Assembly (NCBI GenBank): GCA_027422505.1
Contig: JAPQWV010001405.1
Coordinates: forward strand, 26,431 to 90,430
DNA: 64,000 bases
From: Craterostigma plantagineum
Taxonomy: Eukaryota; Streptophyta; Magnoliopsida; Lamiales; Linderniaceae
Direction: 5' to 3'
Part shown: positions 48,550-61,499 of the stretch, in pieces
Layout of the letters: the number at the start of each line of letters is the position of its first letter
Numbering within the stretch: position 1 is the stretch's first letter
Program-made: the position numbers and the translations under genes
Notes under the pieces: model-generated
The model's input: only the letters and a program-made list of their open reading frames with translations
Databases searched by the model: none
Told to the model about the DNA's origin: nothing

Positions 48550-49250
48550 GGGATGCCGAGTACGTATGAGATCAGGGTTCCTAGCCTATTGGACAAGGCC
48601 AGTTCTCCTCCCGAGGAATTCCAAACTACTTTGGGGATCATGTAGAAAATGGCCTTTGTTTTCTCATCCCCGATTTCATAATAAGTCTTTGCGACTACTA
48701 TCAGATGCCGAACCAAATCGCCCCTACTTCATATAGCCTTCTCTTGTCCCTGGGGGTTCTCCTTTCATATTATCGTTTTTCGTTGTCGATACCCCTTCTT
48801 GCCTCGCTTGTGAAAAATCCATAGAAAAGAAACTGGCAAGTTCTTTTTCGTACCTCGTCGCATCGAGGAGCTCCTTAAAGGGAAGCCGTCCCCTCGAAAG
48901 CGATGGATGAGAAAGTATTTTTACGTGAAACCTCCTATTGGTAGTCGGGAGATTCTCTTTCCTTCTGACACTTTGGTCGGTACCGCCCAAGCTAATTATC
49001 ATCTTTCTCCCAAGTCTGAAGACTTGGTGGAATAGTTTTTTCGCTGCCGTCGGGTCGAGGCGCTATCTAATTCCCAAGCTGGTAAAGGATGATTTGCCAG
49101 ACGTTGGCGATGGTCTCTCGATGGCTTGTTCGCCCATAGCTACCTCCGCGTTTAAACTTCCTGGGAGCATATTTTGTCCTCCTTAACAACCTCCACGTAT
49201 TCAACGCGTCACCCTTTGGCGGTGTTTGATCGGTTCCGACCAGCGTCAAA
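48550..49250 (+). pseudogene. Antisense gag-like/transposon-protein frame in the outer element, decayed
   Basis: The plus strand, opposite to the direction of the outer element, keeps one reading frame with protein-like segments: MPSTYEIRVPSLLDKASSPP, FFFVPRRIEELLKGKPSP, KRWMRKYFYVKPPIGS and EILFPSDTLVGTAQANYHL. At least five stop codons interrupt it. These segments resemble the KxxFFYVxPP-type proteins found in plant gypsy LARDs. Function is unknown; the match is from memory of the family and not tested. Confidence 0.4.
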
Positions 49251-49273
49251 TGAATTTTTTAAGAACTAAACGT

Positions 49274-49293
49274 TTCCACAGACGGCGCCAATT
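49274..49293 (-). other. Primer-binding site of the outer element
   Basis: The minus strand after the right LTR reads AATTGGCGCCGTCTGTGG, the same class of site as the inner element, which fixes the outer element's direction as leftward. Confidence 0.8.
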
Positions 49294-50052
49294 TGATGCG
49301 GTCGAAAAATGAATGATCTACAGCCGTGGGCAACGAGCTGCCCTCTTCCTCTTGTCGCCTGAACTTCGCCGTGAACTCGGACTTGTCAGCTGTTGAAACA
49401 GGGTTAGGGGTGGGGGTCTCGTTTTCCCTTTTGCCTTGGTCAAGAGGGTGGTTTCCGTATTTCAGTGTAAAGTAGTGAAAAAAAGACGATGTAAAGTGAT
49501 GTAATGTGGTGTAAAGTGCTTGAGTGAGCAGTGAAAATGGTATAGTAATAGTAGAGATCGATAAGTTAGTTGCGTACCTTAGGAGTGTCTCGTGGTATTT
49601 ATAACGTACCTAGCTCTAGCGGTTTCCGCCGGTTTTGCCCACGTTCCGTTTTTTCAGACTCGGGCTTGCCCTGCCTACTCTCTTCCCACGATTCCATGTT
49701 CTTTGGGTCGCATGCACGGTGGAGATCGTGTGTTACCACGAACCTTACTTCTTCCTGAGGGGCTCGAGGGCGGCGTGCCTCCTGTCTCATAGGGTATACT
49801 TTCCTGCTTTTGCCCGAGGGGCATTTGCCTCTGCCCGAGGGGCATATTTCCACGAGGGCGGCGTGCCTCCTGTCTCCTGTCTCCTAGGGTGTACTTTCCT
49901 GTCAGTGCCCGAGGGGCATATTTTTCTCCTCGGTCGAGGGGGTATGCTTAGAGAACTCCTCTATCTCTCGTAGGGCTTCCCGCGTTATTCTGTTTGGTTG
50001 TTTAACTGTCTCTGAGCGTTTTGTCTGGACCCGGTGAAATCCGGGGGTAACA
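49294..50052 (-). repeat. 5' LTR of the outer element
   Basis: 759 bp; slightly longer than the other LTR because of added GCCCGAGGGG words near 49830-49930. Confidence 0.88.
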
Positions 50053-50061
50053 ATAATAATA

Positions 50062-50250
50062 ATTAGGGGTGAACGATGAGTCGAGCTGACTCGCGAGCTC
50101 GCGCGGGCTCGAGCTCGATCTCACTCATGGGTACTCGAGGCCAGCTTGGAAACTTTTGTCTTATTATTTATTATTTTTATTTATTTTTGTACTTTTCATT
50201 TTTAAGAAAAATTAGAAGTCGAGCTCGACGAGTTTCTCGAACCCAAACTT
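50062..50250. mobile_element. One end of a hAT-type MITE
   Basis: TAGGGGTGAACGATGAGTCG starts it, followed by GAGCTCGAGC words as in the element at 39485. The matching second end and target duplication are not seen, so it is a truncated copy. Confidence 0.55.
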
Positions 50251-53001
50251 CATTTTGAAATTCGAATTTCGAAATCCCAACATTTTGCAAACAATGGATT
50301 TGGATTTAAAATTACGATTTTGAATCCATAATTTAAAATCATCCGATTTCGTTCAAATACGCCAATCCGAACGCAATCTAATGATATTGATGTAATTTGC
50401 GAAGGGGTGCTACTATTGGCACCCCTAAGGGGTGGAAAAAACCTTGAAAATTGCAAAGGTTATTTACTCATTTTTTACAACATTGGAAATAAAATCACTA
50501 TTTAATTTGGTTAGTGTAGGAGAAGACTACAATGTACTTACTCTTTCTATCGTATGATTATGATTTGGTCAATGATGGTCAGTCCTTTTTGTTCGATAAT
50601 TATACCATAAATTTCTTTCAAGACTTTTAAGATTAATCAACAATTTATATTAACTAAAGACATTTTAATATTTTAAACTTGTCAATATTAATTTTTTTCA
50701 AAAATAAGCTTTGACCGAAAAATATCATTATTAATTAATTTTGTAACTCATTTAATAAGAAAACTAATATAAATATTTTGTAAAAATCATTTTCTTGAAA
50801 TATACACAACAAATTACATGAAAAATAAATAACAAAATAACTAAGTATAAAATTAATATGATGAAAAAAATAGTACTATAAGTCAATTGCTAACTTATCA
50901 CATACCGGGATAATACTAATATTTCCCCCATACTCTCTGTGTACTAGAAATTATTTAATTTTTTTTTACTTCTAATCATAATGTTAAATGAAATTTTATT
51001 TTAAATATGTAAAAGGAAAAATGATTTGTAGAGATATAATTATAATATATAAAAGAACTAGACGACTGAAATGATTTATTATTTTTAAGTTTAATTAAAA
51101 AATAGTTTGTGATAAAAAAAATTATGGATTAAATTATAATTACATAACGATAAAGGTAAGGGGATAAAAAATTGACAATCAAATATAACAACTAAATCAA
51201 CCAATATAACATGACCATGCAGCTGCACACTCATATCTAAAATGAATCCACTGCAGCATCATAGTAGATATTGTATACCCACGAGGTAATGAAACTTTCA
51301 CGTTATAGTTACCGTAACATGACCGATTGCGATGGCAACCATAGTGGTGGAGCAGATCGAAGCGGGATGTGCGTCACACTGCCTCTATTACTTTAAACAT
51401 GCAATATCACATTATACTTCGACGCAATTAAGACACCCATATCGGTCATAATCATCCAGTGCTCAAAACGCGCATACCTTCTGCATCAAAAAAATAAGCG
51501 AGTTGTTGATAGTGAGCACCAAACATGTCGACATACTTGAAAGCCTAGTCATTAGTAATATTATACCAACCATAGAAATATATAAAGAAAAGAATCGTAC
51601 CGGTGTTGGCTTTGAAATACTTCGACAGACTTTTTCATTATTATGTAGTTATGCATGTGTAGATTTCATTTTGTATTGGTCGTTATAAAATTTGATGTGT
51701 CTATATATAGTAAGCGTATAATTCAAATGCATGGGGTGAAAGACGTTCAAATCTCATGACAAGTTAACGAATGACGTTAAACATTCAATATTTAGTTGGG
51801 TAATTCTATTCACACCCCCTATTTACTAAATACACTCCCTACTAAAATAAATACTACTAAAAATAGTATGTGTTCAACTTTAATTAATTCTTTATTTGTT
51901 TATTCTCTCTCATATTATTGCATAACGTAACCAATTACTACTTTTTCTCAACCAATAATATTATAATTTCTAATAATCATATTATTTTATATTATAATTC
52001 AGCAAAATATATAAGTATGGATTATATTTTTTAATTATGAATTATATTATACTATCTACAATATTAAAATATTATAATATTTATCTGTATTTAATTAAAT
52101 TAACTGGTAACTCTTTCAATTTATAAGTTAATAAGAAATATTACTTTATATGATTATTCTTATTCAAATAGGTTAATTATTAGTATTACGAAATTTAAAT
52201 AATACTTTTTAAATAAAGAGTAAAAGTGTAGATTAATATAAAATAAAATATTATTAAATGAGATGTGTTAATGAAAAATAAGTTAACTAACACAATTATA
52301 ATGAGTATTGTTGAAAAATTATTCCACTATATTGTTATATAAATCGTTTATTCATTATATGTGAAGTATTTAATGTGTTAGTCAAAAGACGTTCAAGAAG
52401 TCCTCAAATTTTTAGTAAATTTATTTGGTCGAAACATAGTTTCAAAGTTCATTTACTTGTGTAATAATTCTGGGGTCTAAACATAATGTAGGGTCCATAT
52501 AGAATTACCCTTTGGGAAGGTTTTTACCTAAATTCGAGAATTTGTCTCATCCCCATCCAATGCATACTTGAAATGATTGGTGGTGGTGATATCTTGGGAT
52601 TGAAAAAGGATTCATTTTTCTTGCTTTTGTAATTTTTCTTTGAAAGTTAACTTTCCAATTCACGTCATTTGCAGTAAGACTATTTATCTTATTGAAAATT
52701 GATCGGAGATTAATTCTTTTTAATTATTTATTTATGAATTTAAAATGTAATTGGATATGTTAAGCGACTAAAAATTTACAGTTCTGTGATTTAATTGTGC
52801 AACGCACAAAACAAATAACGTCACCGAAAAATAAAACTAAAAAAGAAAGACTTATACCATCTTATTCTCCCATCACATTTCATATCATTCACTAATAAGT
52901 GAAACACACATATACATACGTACACATACCCCACCAAACCAAACCACACGAAATACAGAAACTAAAAAAAAATAATAGAGATTTTTTTTGGTAAAAAACT
53001 A
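50251..53001. other. AT-rich intergenic stretch
   Basis: No convincing gene, RNA or transposon structure in 2.75 kb. 50250-50400 contains GAATTTCGAAAT / GGATTTGGATTT words like those at 36300-36430, which may be parts of one MITE family. Confidence 0.55.
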
Positions 53002-54573
53002 TCAACAAGCTAATTGATCCCTAAACTGTGAAATCTCTTCGAAAATCGGCAACCTTCTAGAAGACCTAGCCGGGGCCCACACGTTCATCACGCGCTCCAA
53101 AGCCTCCACGAAATCGTCCTCGAAGCTCAACCCTAGGAGCTCGTTCGAGCCCATCGAGCCGCCCTCGTAGGCCCGCACGGCTCGATCGATCTCAAGCCCT
53201 AGCTCATCGGCTCGACCCCTCGACCTTAGGTCCTCCGAGCCGGGCACTCTGTGTAATAAAACGTCTCGGAGGATCGAGCTAGCCTCTTCGAACCGCCCTT
53301 GCTTGACTAAGCAATGGCAAAGGTTAGGGCTTTGTTGGCGTCGGGCTCGATCATTTGGGCCTTACGGTAGACGACTTCTGCGGCCATGAAGTTAGACTTC
53401 TGCATGTATGCCCAAGCGAGGTTTCCCTAAAAAAAAAGAAAGAAAAACTTCGTTTATTTTTTTCGTATTTTGGGGGTAAAGTGAAGGGTCGATCTAGGGG
53501 TAATAGTGTATTTACCAAAATTCGCGAGGTTTCTTGCTTGATGGAGACTTGGAACTTCTTGCCGTGCGAACGGGCGGTTTCGTGGGCTTTCCATTGAAGG
53601 CCTCGCCGAGGTATATCATCTTCAGCTTGTGCTTGAGGAGCACTATTTGTTCGTCGACTTTCCGATTTCTGGAGGAGGAGATGCAAAATTAATATATTGT
53701 GTATGTGTGTATATTCAATCAAATATAAATCTTATCAAGGTTAACTATTTTTTGGTCTAAGTAATTCATGAGGATAACACTCAGACTAGAGGGCTACAAT
53801 TTAAGGACAATAACTTTCAAAATGAAACAATTTAAGAGACATCAACTTTCAAAATTGAAACAATTTAAGAGAAGAATTGTCGTTGAGTGCTAAAACTGCA
53901 ACTCATGATTTATTCCCAAATATGCAACTCCCAAAATTATTACTTGGCACGCGCGGTTGTCAATGTAAGAGTTTCCAGCAAATAATTAGGTATTCTGACT
54001 CATCGTGTCCTATCATTTCTTCAATTTTAAAAGTCAGCGTCCTTAAATTGCAAATGCAGAGATTGTAATTAACCTATTATTCATATGAAAAAGGAACTAT
54101 ACATATCAAATATGTGCAAAAATAAATAACATTACCTTGTACAAGTCAATGAGGATATTGTCGAGCGATTCTTGTGCGTTCCTCGGACAAAGTCCTCGGA
54201 ACGATTTGATCGCCTCGACGGCTTCTTCTGTCCTATCGAGCTGCTTCATTACCACAGCCATGTCTTTGAGAGCACTGTCAACTCTGTCGCCGGCGTTTAT
54301 CGCCTTCCAAAACCATACTATTGCTGTCTCATGATCTTTCTCAACTAACTGCACTTATATTACAAATCAAATCAATCCATATATACATATATATGGAGAT
54401 CAATTAATATGAGTGTCCCATTTTTTTATTTTTTTTTTTTTGAATACCTGGGCATATTTGGCTCGAACGTAAGGACCATCGCCAGAAGGAACCTTATGAA
54501 TGACGTGAAACTGGATTTGTTGATCTTTTTCCTTGGAATTCATAGTGTTGTTCTTTCTCGATACGCTCTCCAT
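53002..54573 (-). CDS. SDI1: SDI1/MS5-type TPR protein
   Basis: Four exons (descending): 54573-54448, 54348-54136, 53668-53516, 53426-53002, all GT-AG. Start MESVSRKNNTMNSKEK, then HVIHKVPSGDGPYVRAKYAQ, TPR repeats (AIVWFWKAINAGDRVDSALK, AVVMKQLDRTEEAVEAIKSF, LDNILIDLY), KKFQVSIKQETSRIL, GNLAWAYMQKSNFMAAEVVY, and the acidic tail ending RRLPIFEEISQFRDQLAC. The reconstructed length, about 306 residues, equals that of Arabidopsis SDI1, a sulfur-starvation-induced protein that represses glucosinolate and directs sulfur use; MS5/TDM1 relatives act in meiosis. Exon 3 lacks three bases (about 53653-53665, two; 53578, one) and exon 4 one (53325). SDI1 versus SDI2 cannot be told. Confidence 0.9.
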
Positions 54574-55577
54574 CTTAAATCTTATCAAGATTCTTGGGAG
54601 TGTTAATGTAGGTTATTTAACTATTGTATTGTATATATATTCAGACAGCTTGCTGCAGATTGAGATTGGGATGTAATAAAAGTAGAACCTTTTCATTAGT
54701 ATTATTATTATATAGAGGTTGAATGAAGAAGAAGAGAGCACTAATAATAATGGGTCGTTTCATGACAAGGAACGAATGTGGACTCTTACATGTCTAGGTT
54801 CGCTCTTTGACAATCTTGCCAAGGCGTACGTAACTAGCTTGATTAAGCTCTTGTGAGCTGCCACGTGTCACCTGGGTCCCACTTATTTATAATTAATATT
54901 TTTTTCATTTTTATTTAATTTTTTTTTTCTTTTGCTCTTTGTCTTCCTTCAACTATGTTGTAAATTTACTGTGTTGTAAATTGTAATTGGCAAATTTACA
55001 AGCATGTTGAGGTTGACGATCATATATTGATTGACCTAAGAATATGGATGAATAATAAAAATCATAACATTGTAACATTGATGAGCTGGGTCCACATCTG
55101 CATTGGCATAAACTATACTTGGTAAATATTATTTTTAACCCACGCTAACATGTCTTCTCTATCATTTTTTCTGCTTGATTTGTCGTATCAAAAACGAAGC
55201 AATATTACATACCAAATTGTAGAAAATATTACAAAAGAATTAAGAAAGGAAGTGAATGATAAAGATCTCTACACAAGCGGTTGTTGAACTGAACCTGGTC
55301 GTCATTCCAAGGAAAGTACAAACCGTAACTTCTCAAGTGAGTGATGAAGACGATCATCGTCATGCTACATTCAAGCGGTCCTTATCTTTTTAATTAATTT
55401 TATTTTTCATTAGTTATCTTGAGGTAATGAACCTAGACGTGCCCATGGCATTAATTAGTATTACTACATGTACCAGGCACACAATAATATACATTCTAAC
55501 ACTGAAAACTATACCTTATTTATATACATCAATATCTGGTTTTTGTAAGGAGATGCAACCTTAGCACCATATATGTA
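54574..55577. other. SDI1 upstream region and intergenic stretch
   Basis: AT-rich; a TATATATATT run at 54633-54642 lies about 60 bp before the start and could be the TATA box. No gene is seen further upstream. Confidence 0.45.
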
Positions 55578-56055
55578 TTGTTACTTTGACACCGATTCAA
55601 ACATTTACACTCAAGCCGCAAAAATATTCAACCGTTCACAATCGGGATTCGTGGACGGTAGTGCGAATTAGGCAAGCCAAGTCAAAGTCTTCGTGTTCAG
55701 ACAAGACGTGGTCAAAGTATTCATGTTCATACGCGTTTTCAAGGAGGATAGTTAAATACTACAAATGTAAGATTTGAAGAAGACTTTGAAGATTTATGTC
55801 GTTCACACACGAGAAGTTTTGGCTATAAATAGACGTGAAGATCAGAGCTCAAAACTACACAACATCGATCTTGATAAAGATAAGATCGGATGACTCACAC
55901 TTACATATTTGCACTAATGTATTAACGGCAGAATATTCTCATGATTGTAGCCTAGTTATTGTAGCTTGATTCTAGGGATATACTAGGTATCATCGCTCTA
56001 TATATATTTGTATACCTTGCACAGTGAAACATACAAGAACAATAGAATTCCTTCA
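55578..56055 (+). repeat. 5' LTR of the split copia element
   Basis: TATA box GGCTATAAATAGACG at 55819-55833. The 3' end CTTCA adjoins the primer site. The 5' limit (TGTATTG or TGTTACT near 55578) is a guess. Confidence 0.6.
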
Positions 56056-56068
56056 TGGTATCAGAGCC
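56056..56068 (+). other. Primer-binding site
   Basis: TGGTATCAGAGCC, the complement of the 3' end of plant initiator Met tRNA. Confidence 0.9.
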
Positions 56069-56104
56069 CGTAATAAGAAAACCTCTGTCCCTCTATCAAC
56101 CTCC

Positions 56105-56575
56105 ATGGCGGCACAATCATCATCATCAGAAACCCCGCTACTACCGTCCAGACAAATGTCATCAATACAAACCAAACAAATTCATATATTTTAAATGGTA
56201 GCCTCATCTCTCTCAACGCATCCTCACAGATTCCCTTTAAGTTGGCTAAAGATGGTTCCAACTATTCATCTTGGAAATCTCAAATGACCAATCTTCTATT
56301 TGGTTATGGTCTTATCGGGTTTGTTGATAGAACTAACCCGTGTCCTCCTCAATCTGATCCTAATTTTACACCTTGGACAAGGCAAGATCGTTTGGTTCTT
56401 CTCAGTATTCAAGCCGCTGTCCATAGCACTGTTGGCCCCACAATTAACAGTTGTACTACCTCGGCAAGGGCGTGCGATAAGTTGCATTTTCGCAAGCCAA
56501 TCAAACACATGCATGATGTCGATCTTCTCTTCTCTTATGAATACAAAAAAGGAAGGTGAAGCGATCCCGACATGA
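56105..56575 (+). pseudogene. copia gag, N-terminal half
   Basis: Starts MAAQSSSSETPLLP. Main frame 56242-56480: NYSSWKSQMTNLLFGYGLIG and DRTNPCPPQSDPNFTPWTRQ, the UBN2 gag N-terminus, then (next frame) FASQSNTCMM. It is cut by the insertion that follows. Confidence 0.85.
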
Positions 56576-56607
56576 ATGTTTACTAAGTTATAAACTGGTG
56601 ACCTAAA

Positions 56608-57285
56608 TGTTGGAACTAATGTTGAGGTAACATTGAACCTAACATAGAACGCACAGCTGAAATAATAAGGAAGGGGCTCACACGGTTTTGCACAGTGGAA
56701 ATAACTAAAACCTTAGTGAGTAAAAGACGACACACACGGGATGTAATGCAGCAAGTTCTTCAACTTGCTGCGAGCCTCATGGCAAAATTCCACTATTAAA
56801 AATGGATTACAAAAAGAACAACTATCGAAGATAGTAAAGTCATGCCTAAAACGAATCTAAAGATTCTAGGCCTTTCGTAAAGACTTACTCTAGACTTCAG
56901 ACTTAACGGGAAAGAACAAAGCTAGGCAAAACAATGAACTCTCTCCGTTATGAATTTTCTCTCGTTCGCTCGTTTATCTTGTGTGTTCGCTCTTCGTTGC
57001 TCAAAGTTACTCCGTAAAAGCTCTCAAAAGAAATATTTAAATTGGTAAAAGATCTCTTGAAATCTCCTAAATATCTCCTCGAAGATCTCCCTAAATATAG
57101 TAAATATTTAGTTCGAATCTTCTCATATAATCGGCTGATCCCATATCTTCTATTTTTTGTAGATGAAATCTCCTATTTTGGGCATGTAAGACAATATCCG
57201 ATGTGATCTTATCTTTATTGTTGGTAAGTGCATCACTTATTTTGGTGATGAAAGACAAATCTTTTCCATATATTCCACATTAACA
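56608..57285 (-). repeat. 3' LTR of the inserted copia element
   Basis: 678 bp. Its part 57040-57285 matches 62826-63072 closely. Confidence 0.82.
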
Positions 57286-57298
57286 ATCTCCCCTTTTT

Positions 57299-58853
57299 GT
57301 CTTTCTTCCCAAAACCCATGCACATCCACTTAGCTTAGTTCACCAGCAGCTTCAGCCATCATGGCTTCTTCTTATGCATCATCTCCCTCTTTTGGGAAGG
57401 AAGGAACTCCCCCTTAATTTGGCGTTCCCGGATTTATGTTGGAACAATGTGGACGAACATTTGGTGCCACATTCGACGTTCCTCGTCAAATGACTTGCTA
57501 TAAAAAATCAATGCAGAATCTCCAAAAACTCCCCCTGAAGGCAAAAATATACTCGACCAAAAATTTAGTATGGTTAGAGCAAAAGTAATAGAATAGTTAT
57601 CACGCTATTTAAAATACTAAAATTTAGTACATAGCCATCGATGTCTTTAGGCAAATCTACAAAACACAAACATTCGGCAGGCAATCAAACACGCAATCAT
57701 ATCAGAGAAGCAAATCAGCATGCACAATCTCATAAAACTCTATCAAGCATGCAAAAATTAATAAAGGTCATAAATTCAACGCATTCTATTGTTCAGCTTC
57801 TTTCTATTTCATTTCTAGCTCCCATGTCGAAGTTCCCTTAGCACTACCAGCAAAAGTTGCACCACCTTGATTATCACCATCTCCCCCCTTTTTGGAAAAA
57901 GTAAACCTTGGAGAACTTCTCCAGGTGAGATGTCGAGGAAGATGTGGAGCCAACAGCTGGATCAACATTCTGAGACTCGAAATTGGGTGAGTTCGCCATA
58001 GAAGCACAACAGCATAAATCTTGAAATCTATAGAGGTCTACAAGAATTTCTCGAATTTGCAGAGATTGCCTATATTATGAAATATGGTTTGTGAAAGTGG
58101 CAGATATCAAGGAGCCGAGCCAAGTCCATAAAAGTCCTAAACTGTTTAAAAAATTGATAGATGTGGAGCTAAATATAGTACATATCAGATCAACGCACAC
58201 ACAAAAATCACGAGCAAGTCATGGTTCAGCGAAAAATAACCAAGTCAAAAATCAAAATAGCTGGGAGCGATACCAACCGATGAGAGAACGTTGATGAGCA
58301 CATGAGACAAGCATAGCAGGTTGTTCTTCGAACTAATGCATTATGAGAGATATAGATACTAGACACAAGATACTGACAGATGCAATCGTCAAACTAAAGC
58401 ACAAAAACAATAACACAAATAGTGTAGCATGATCAAACCGACAGTCACATATGTTGCCCCAGCATAAGACTCGACATTCTTACTCTCAAATTCTAGACTT
58501 TTATGTTCGACACCCTCAACTCAATTTCCTTTCATTTGTTGCCCTTTCGCCTTAGATATTGATCTGAGTTATAGTGCACTGCCCTTATTCCTTAAACATC
58601 AAAGTTTGACTTTTTGTCGCAAAGAATACATTGTCACCGCGAATGCCGTGTACCTAGGGATACTTATTACCAAAACATATATCTTGAAAAAGGTTTATGA
58701 GCATGCGTTTTGCAAGGGATTGGGTCATTTCAGAAAATGGTCAAGGTGAGTCGAATCATTTAACACAATAACAGATAGAACATTAATTCAAATATCAAGC
58801 CGTAACAATCAAGTTCGACATATGCTATGTTGATCCAAATGTTGGACCAACAT
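57299..58853 (-). other. Region between RNase H and the 3' LTR
   Basis: No long frame. AT-rich and of low complexity. Words such as CTCCCCCTT/CCCCCTTTTTGG (57410, 57884) resemble polypurine tracts on the minus strand, which are known to be repeated in this region of Sireviruses. Confidence 0.5.
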
Positions 58854-59231
58854 TCAGACACATTTATGTAGACCTATAGACTTTTTCAGGTCCAAAAACC
58901 TTTCAAAATCCATTGTTTTCGTAAATGTATCAGCTAATTGATGCTTAGTATCTATATGCTCGATTCTAGCTAACTCTTTTTCGACCATATCTCTCGGAAA
59001 GTGATGCATAATATCTATATGCTTGGTACGTGAATGTTGAATAGGATTTTTAGAAATATTTATGGCACTTAGATTATCACAATACATGAGCACAGACTCA
59101 CACTCTAAGCCATAATTGCTTAACATGCTAATCAACCAAATAAGTTGAACACACCAACTACCTGCAGCTACATATTCAGACTCAGCTGTAGAAAGAGAAA
59201 CACAATTTTGTTTCCTACTATACCAAGACAC
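58854..59231 (-). pseudogene. copia RNase H
   Basis: One intact 125-codon frame: SRKQNCVSLSTAESEYVAAG (with the catalytic Glu), MYCDNLSAINISKNPIQHSR (catalytic Asp), TKHIDIMHHFPRD and TKHQLADTFTKTMD. This is the C-terminus of a copia polyprotein; the stop after KKSIGLHKCV may be its natural end. Confidence 0.9.
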
Positions 59232-59339
59232 AAGATTATTATCTAAGGAGAAACAGCCGCCACTTGTGCTCTTTCGATCATGTTCGTCACCTTCCCAATC
59301 AGCATCGCTATATCCTACGAGATTCGTGTTAGTATCTTT

Positions 59340-60497
59340 CTAGAACCATAACCCTAAACTACACGAACCACTCACATATCTTAATATTCTCTTAACAGCA
59401 TTTAAATGGGAAATTTTTGGCTTAGCGTAATATCTAACACAAACACTATACATAATATCAGGTCTACTCGCTGAAAGATATAATATACCGCCTATCTTGG
59501 AATGATACAATGTTCGGTCAACTTCTCCCCAACATTATCTCTACTTACCTTCTGCATTGAACCCATCTGTGTTTTCATTACTTGGTAGTATCTAGCCCGA
59601 ATTTCTTCATGTGTTCTTCGCATACTTCTCCTCGGACATGAAAATATCGTCGCTGCTTAATCTGTAGTCCTAAGAAAAATGTTAGCTCACCAATCACACT
59701 CATTTCGAAAGTAAAAGTCATAGCATTTACAAATTGGTCTAACATGGTTTGAGAACTAGAGCCAAAAACAATATCATCTAGATAAATCTGGGGAATCAGA
59801 ATATCAGAACCAACTCTTTTTACAAAGAGTGTTCGATCGGCTTCACCATGCACGAACCCAAATTCAAGTAGGAACTTAGTCAACCTACCATACCAAGCTA
59901 GAGGTGTCTGCTTTAGACCATACAACACTTCTGCAACTTAAAAATAAGGTTAGGAAAGTGTGGATCTTTGAATCCTTTCGGCTGCTCAACATATCTGTCT
60001 TTATCAATATATCCATTAAAAAACGCACCCTTAACATACATTTGATGTAAGGTAATGGTGAGCCAACATGCTATAGCAAGTAATAACCTAATCGATTCAA
60101 GTCTAGCTACATGGACAAATGTCTCATCAAAGTCCCTACCTTCGACTTGTGTATAGCCTTGGACAACTAAATACGCTTTATTCCTAACTACTCTACCATG
60201 CTCATCGGACTTATTCTAAAATATCCACTTAGTGCATATGACATTAATGTCTTTCGGTTGTGGAACCAAGGTCCACACTTGGTTTTTCTCGAATTGCAAA
60301 AGTTTCTTGCATGGTATTGATCCAAAAACTGTCCTTGAGTGCTTCAAGAACGTTTTTAGACTCAATTTCAGACACAAAGCAGTTATAACGTACCTCAATG
60401 TACACGGAATTCGTGCATACATTTTTAACCATAGATTTGTAGTCCTTCGTGGCTTGTCCCTGGTCTTTCGTCCTTCGTTCAGTTCTCCAATGATCAA
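59340..60497 (-). pseudogene. copia reverse transcriptase, broken
   Basis: NQVWTLVPQPKDINVICTKW (60290-60230) starts the domain. LYGLKQTPLAWYGRLTKFLL (59925-59865) and IYLDDIVFGSS (the YxDD active site) lie in frame 59928-59578, then LTFFLGLQIKQ. Frame breaks lie at about 59930 and 60215. The later part with the LCYLSASRPDIMYSVCV-type motif is at 59410-59490 in other frames. Confidence 0.85.
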
Positions 60498-60999
60498 GTC
60501 AGTGGGATGGTTTTTCTGGATTTCGCTGGGGGATCTCGTCGAACTTCGCTGGGTCCTTCCTCAGTAGTATGTTCAGGTGCAAATGTTGAGTCTGGTGTTG
60601 GCTCAACTTTCCTCCACATTAGCTTATGTCTCACCAACAGCTTGAATAATATCTGTAATTCAACATGTGGAGCATTTCTGCTAAGATCAGAAGATTCATC
60701 AAATACTATATCATAGATTCTTGAACAGATTTCAGTCTCCGATTATAAAACACGATATGCACGACTGTTCGAAGAATAAGTCAAGAAGATGCACATGTCA
60801 CTTTTCGAATCAAATTTAGTAAATATTCACGATCATTTAGCATATAACAATAGCATCCAAAAATATGAAAATACTTGAGAGTTGGCTTTTTCCCTTTCAA
60901 CATTCATATGTAGTTTGCTTAGTACCATGCCGAAAATAAACACGATTCGAGATATGACATGCATTATTCAAAGGTTCAGCCCAAAACCTTTTCGAAAGA

Positions 61000-61480
61000 T
61001 TCTTAGAGTGTAACATCGCACGTGCCATCTCCTGTAGCGTTCTATTCTTCGTTTCGGCCACCCCATTTGTTGGGTGTCTTAGGAGAAGAGAACTCGTGAA
61101 TTATGCCTTTCTTGTCACAGAAATCATTAACGGACTGATTTTCTAACTCCCTACCATGATCAGACCTAATGCGAAATATAGGAGCACCAAAAATATTCTT
61201 AATCATAGCTCGAAAGTTTTTGAAGAAATCGAACGAGTCAGATTTTTCTCTAAGAAGAAGATCCATGCATATCTAGAATAGTCAGCAACGAGCACATAAG
61301 AATACTTTCTACCACCAATGCTATCTACTTCCATCGGACCCATCAAATCCATATGAATCAAAACAGTAAGTAGTTTTGAAATGTTGAGCAGAATATTGGT
61401 CAACATTATGACTCGCATGTACTTGCTTACCCTTAAGACACGACTCACAAATATATTCTCATCGTTGCAAACCTAACTTA
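61000..61480 (-). pseudogene. copia integrase, broken
   Basis: CESCLKGKQVHASH (zinc-finger end, about 61410-61455), then DLMGPMEVDSIGGRKYSYVL (first Asp), FGAPIFRIRSDHGRELENQS (second Asp) and, after one frame change, VAETKNRTLQEMARA (catalytic Glu, about 61015-61060). All catalytic residues are visible but in two frames. Confidence 0.85.
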
Positions 61481-61499
61481 TGCTAATCAAATTAGCCAC

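Larger units (their letters stand above)
40978..50052 (-). mobile_element. Non-autonomous LTR retrotransposon (outer), minus strand
   Basis: LTRs lie at 40978-41712 and 49294-50052 (TGATGCGG...GGTAACA, over 90 percent alike where compared). ATAAT-type repeats on both sides fit a 5-bp duplication but are within a microsatellite. The primer site TGGCGCCGTCTGTGGAAACG lies on the minus strand beside the right LTR, and the purine tract AAGAGGAGGACTG beside the left LTR, so it reads leftwards. Without the nested element at 43557-48267 its interior is about 2.9 kb, and I find no pol. It is a LARD/TR-GAG-like element of the gypsy type. Confidence 0.85.
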
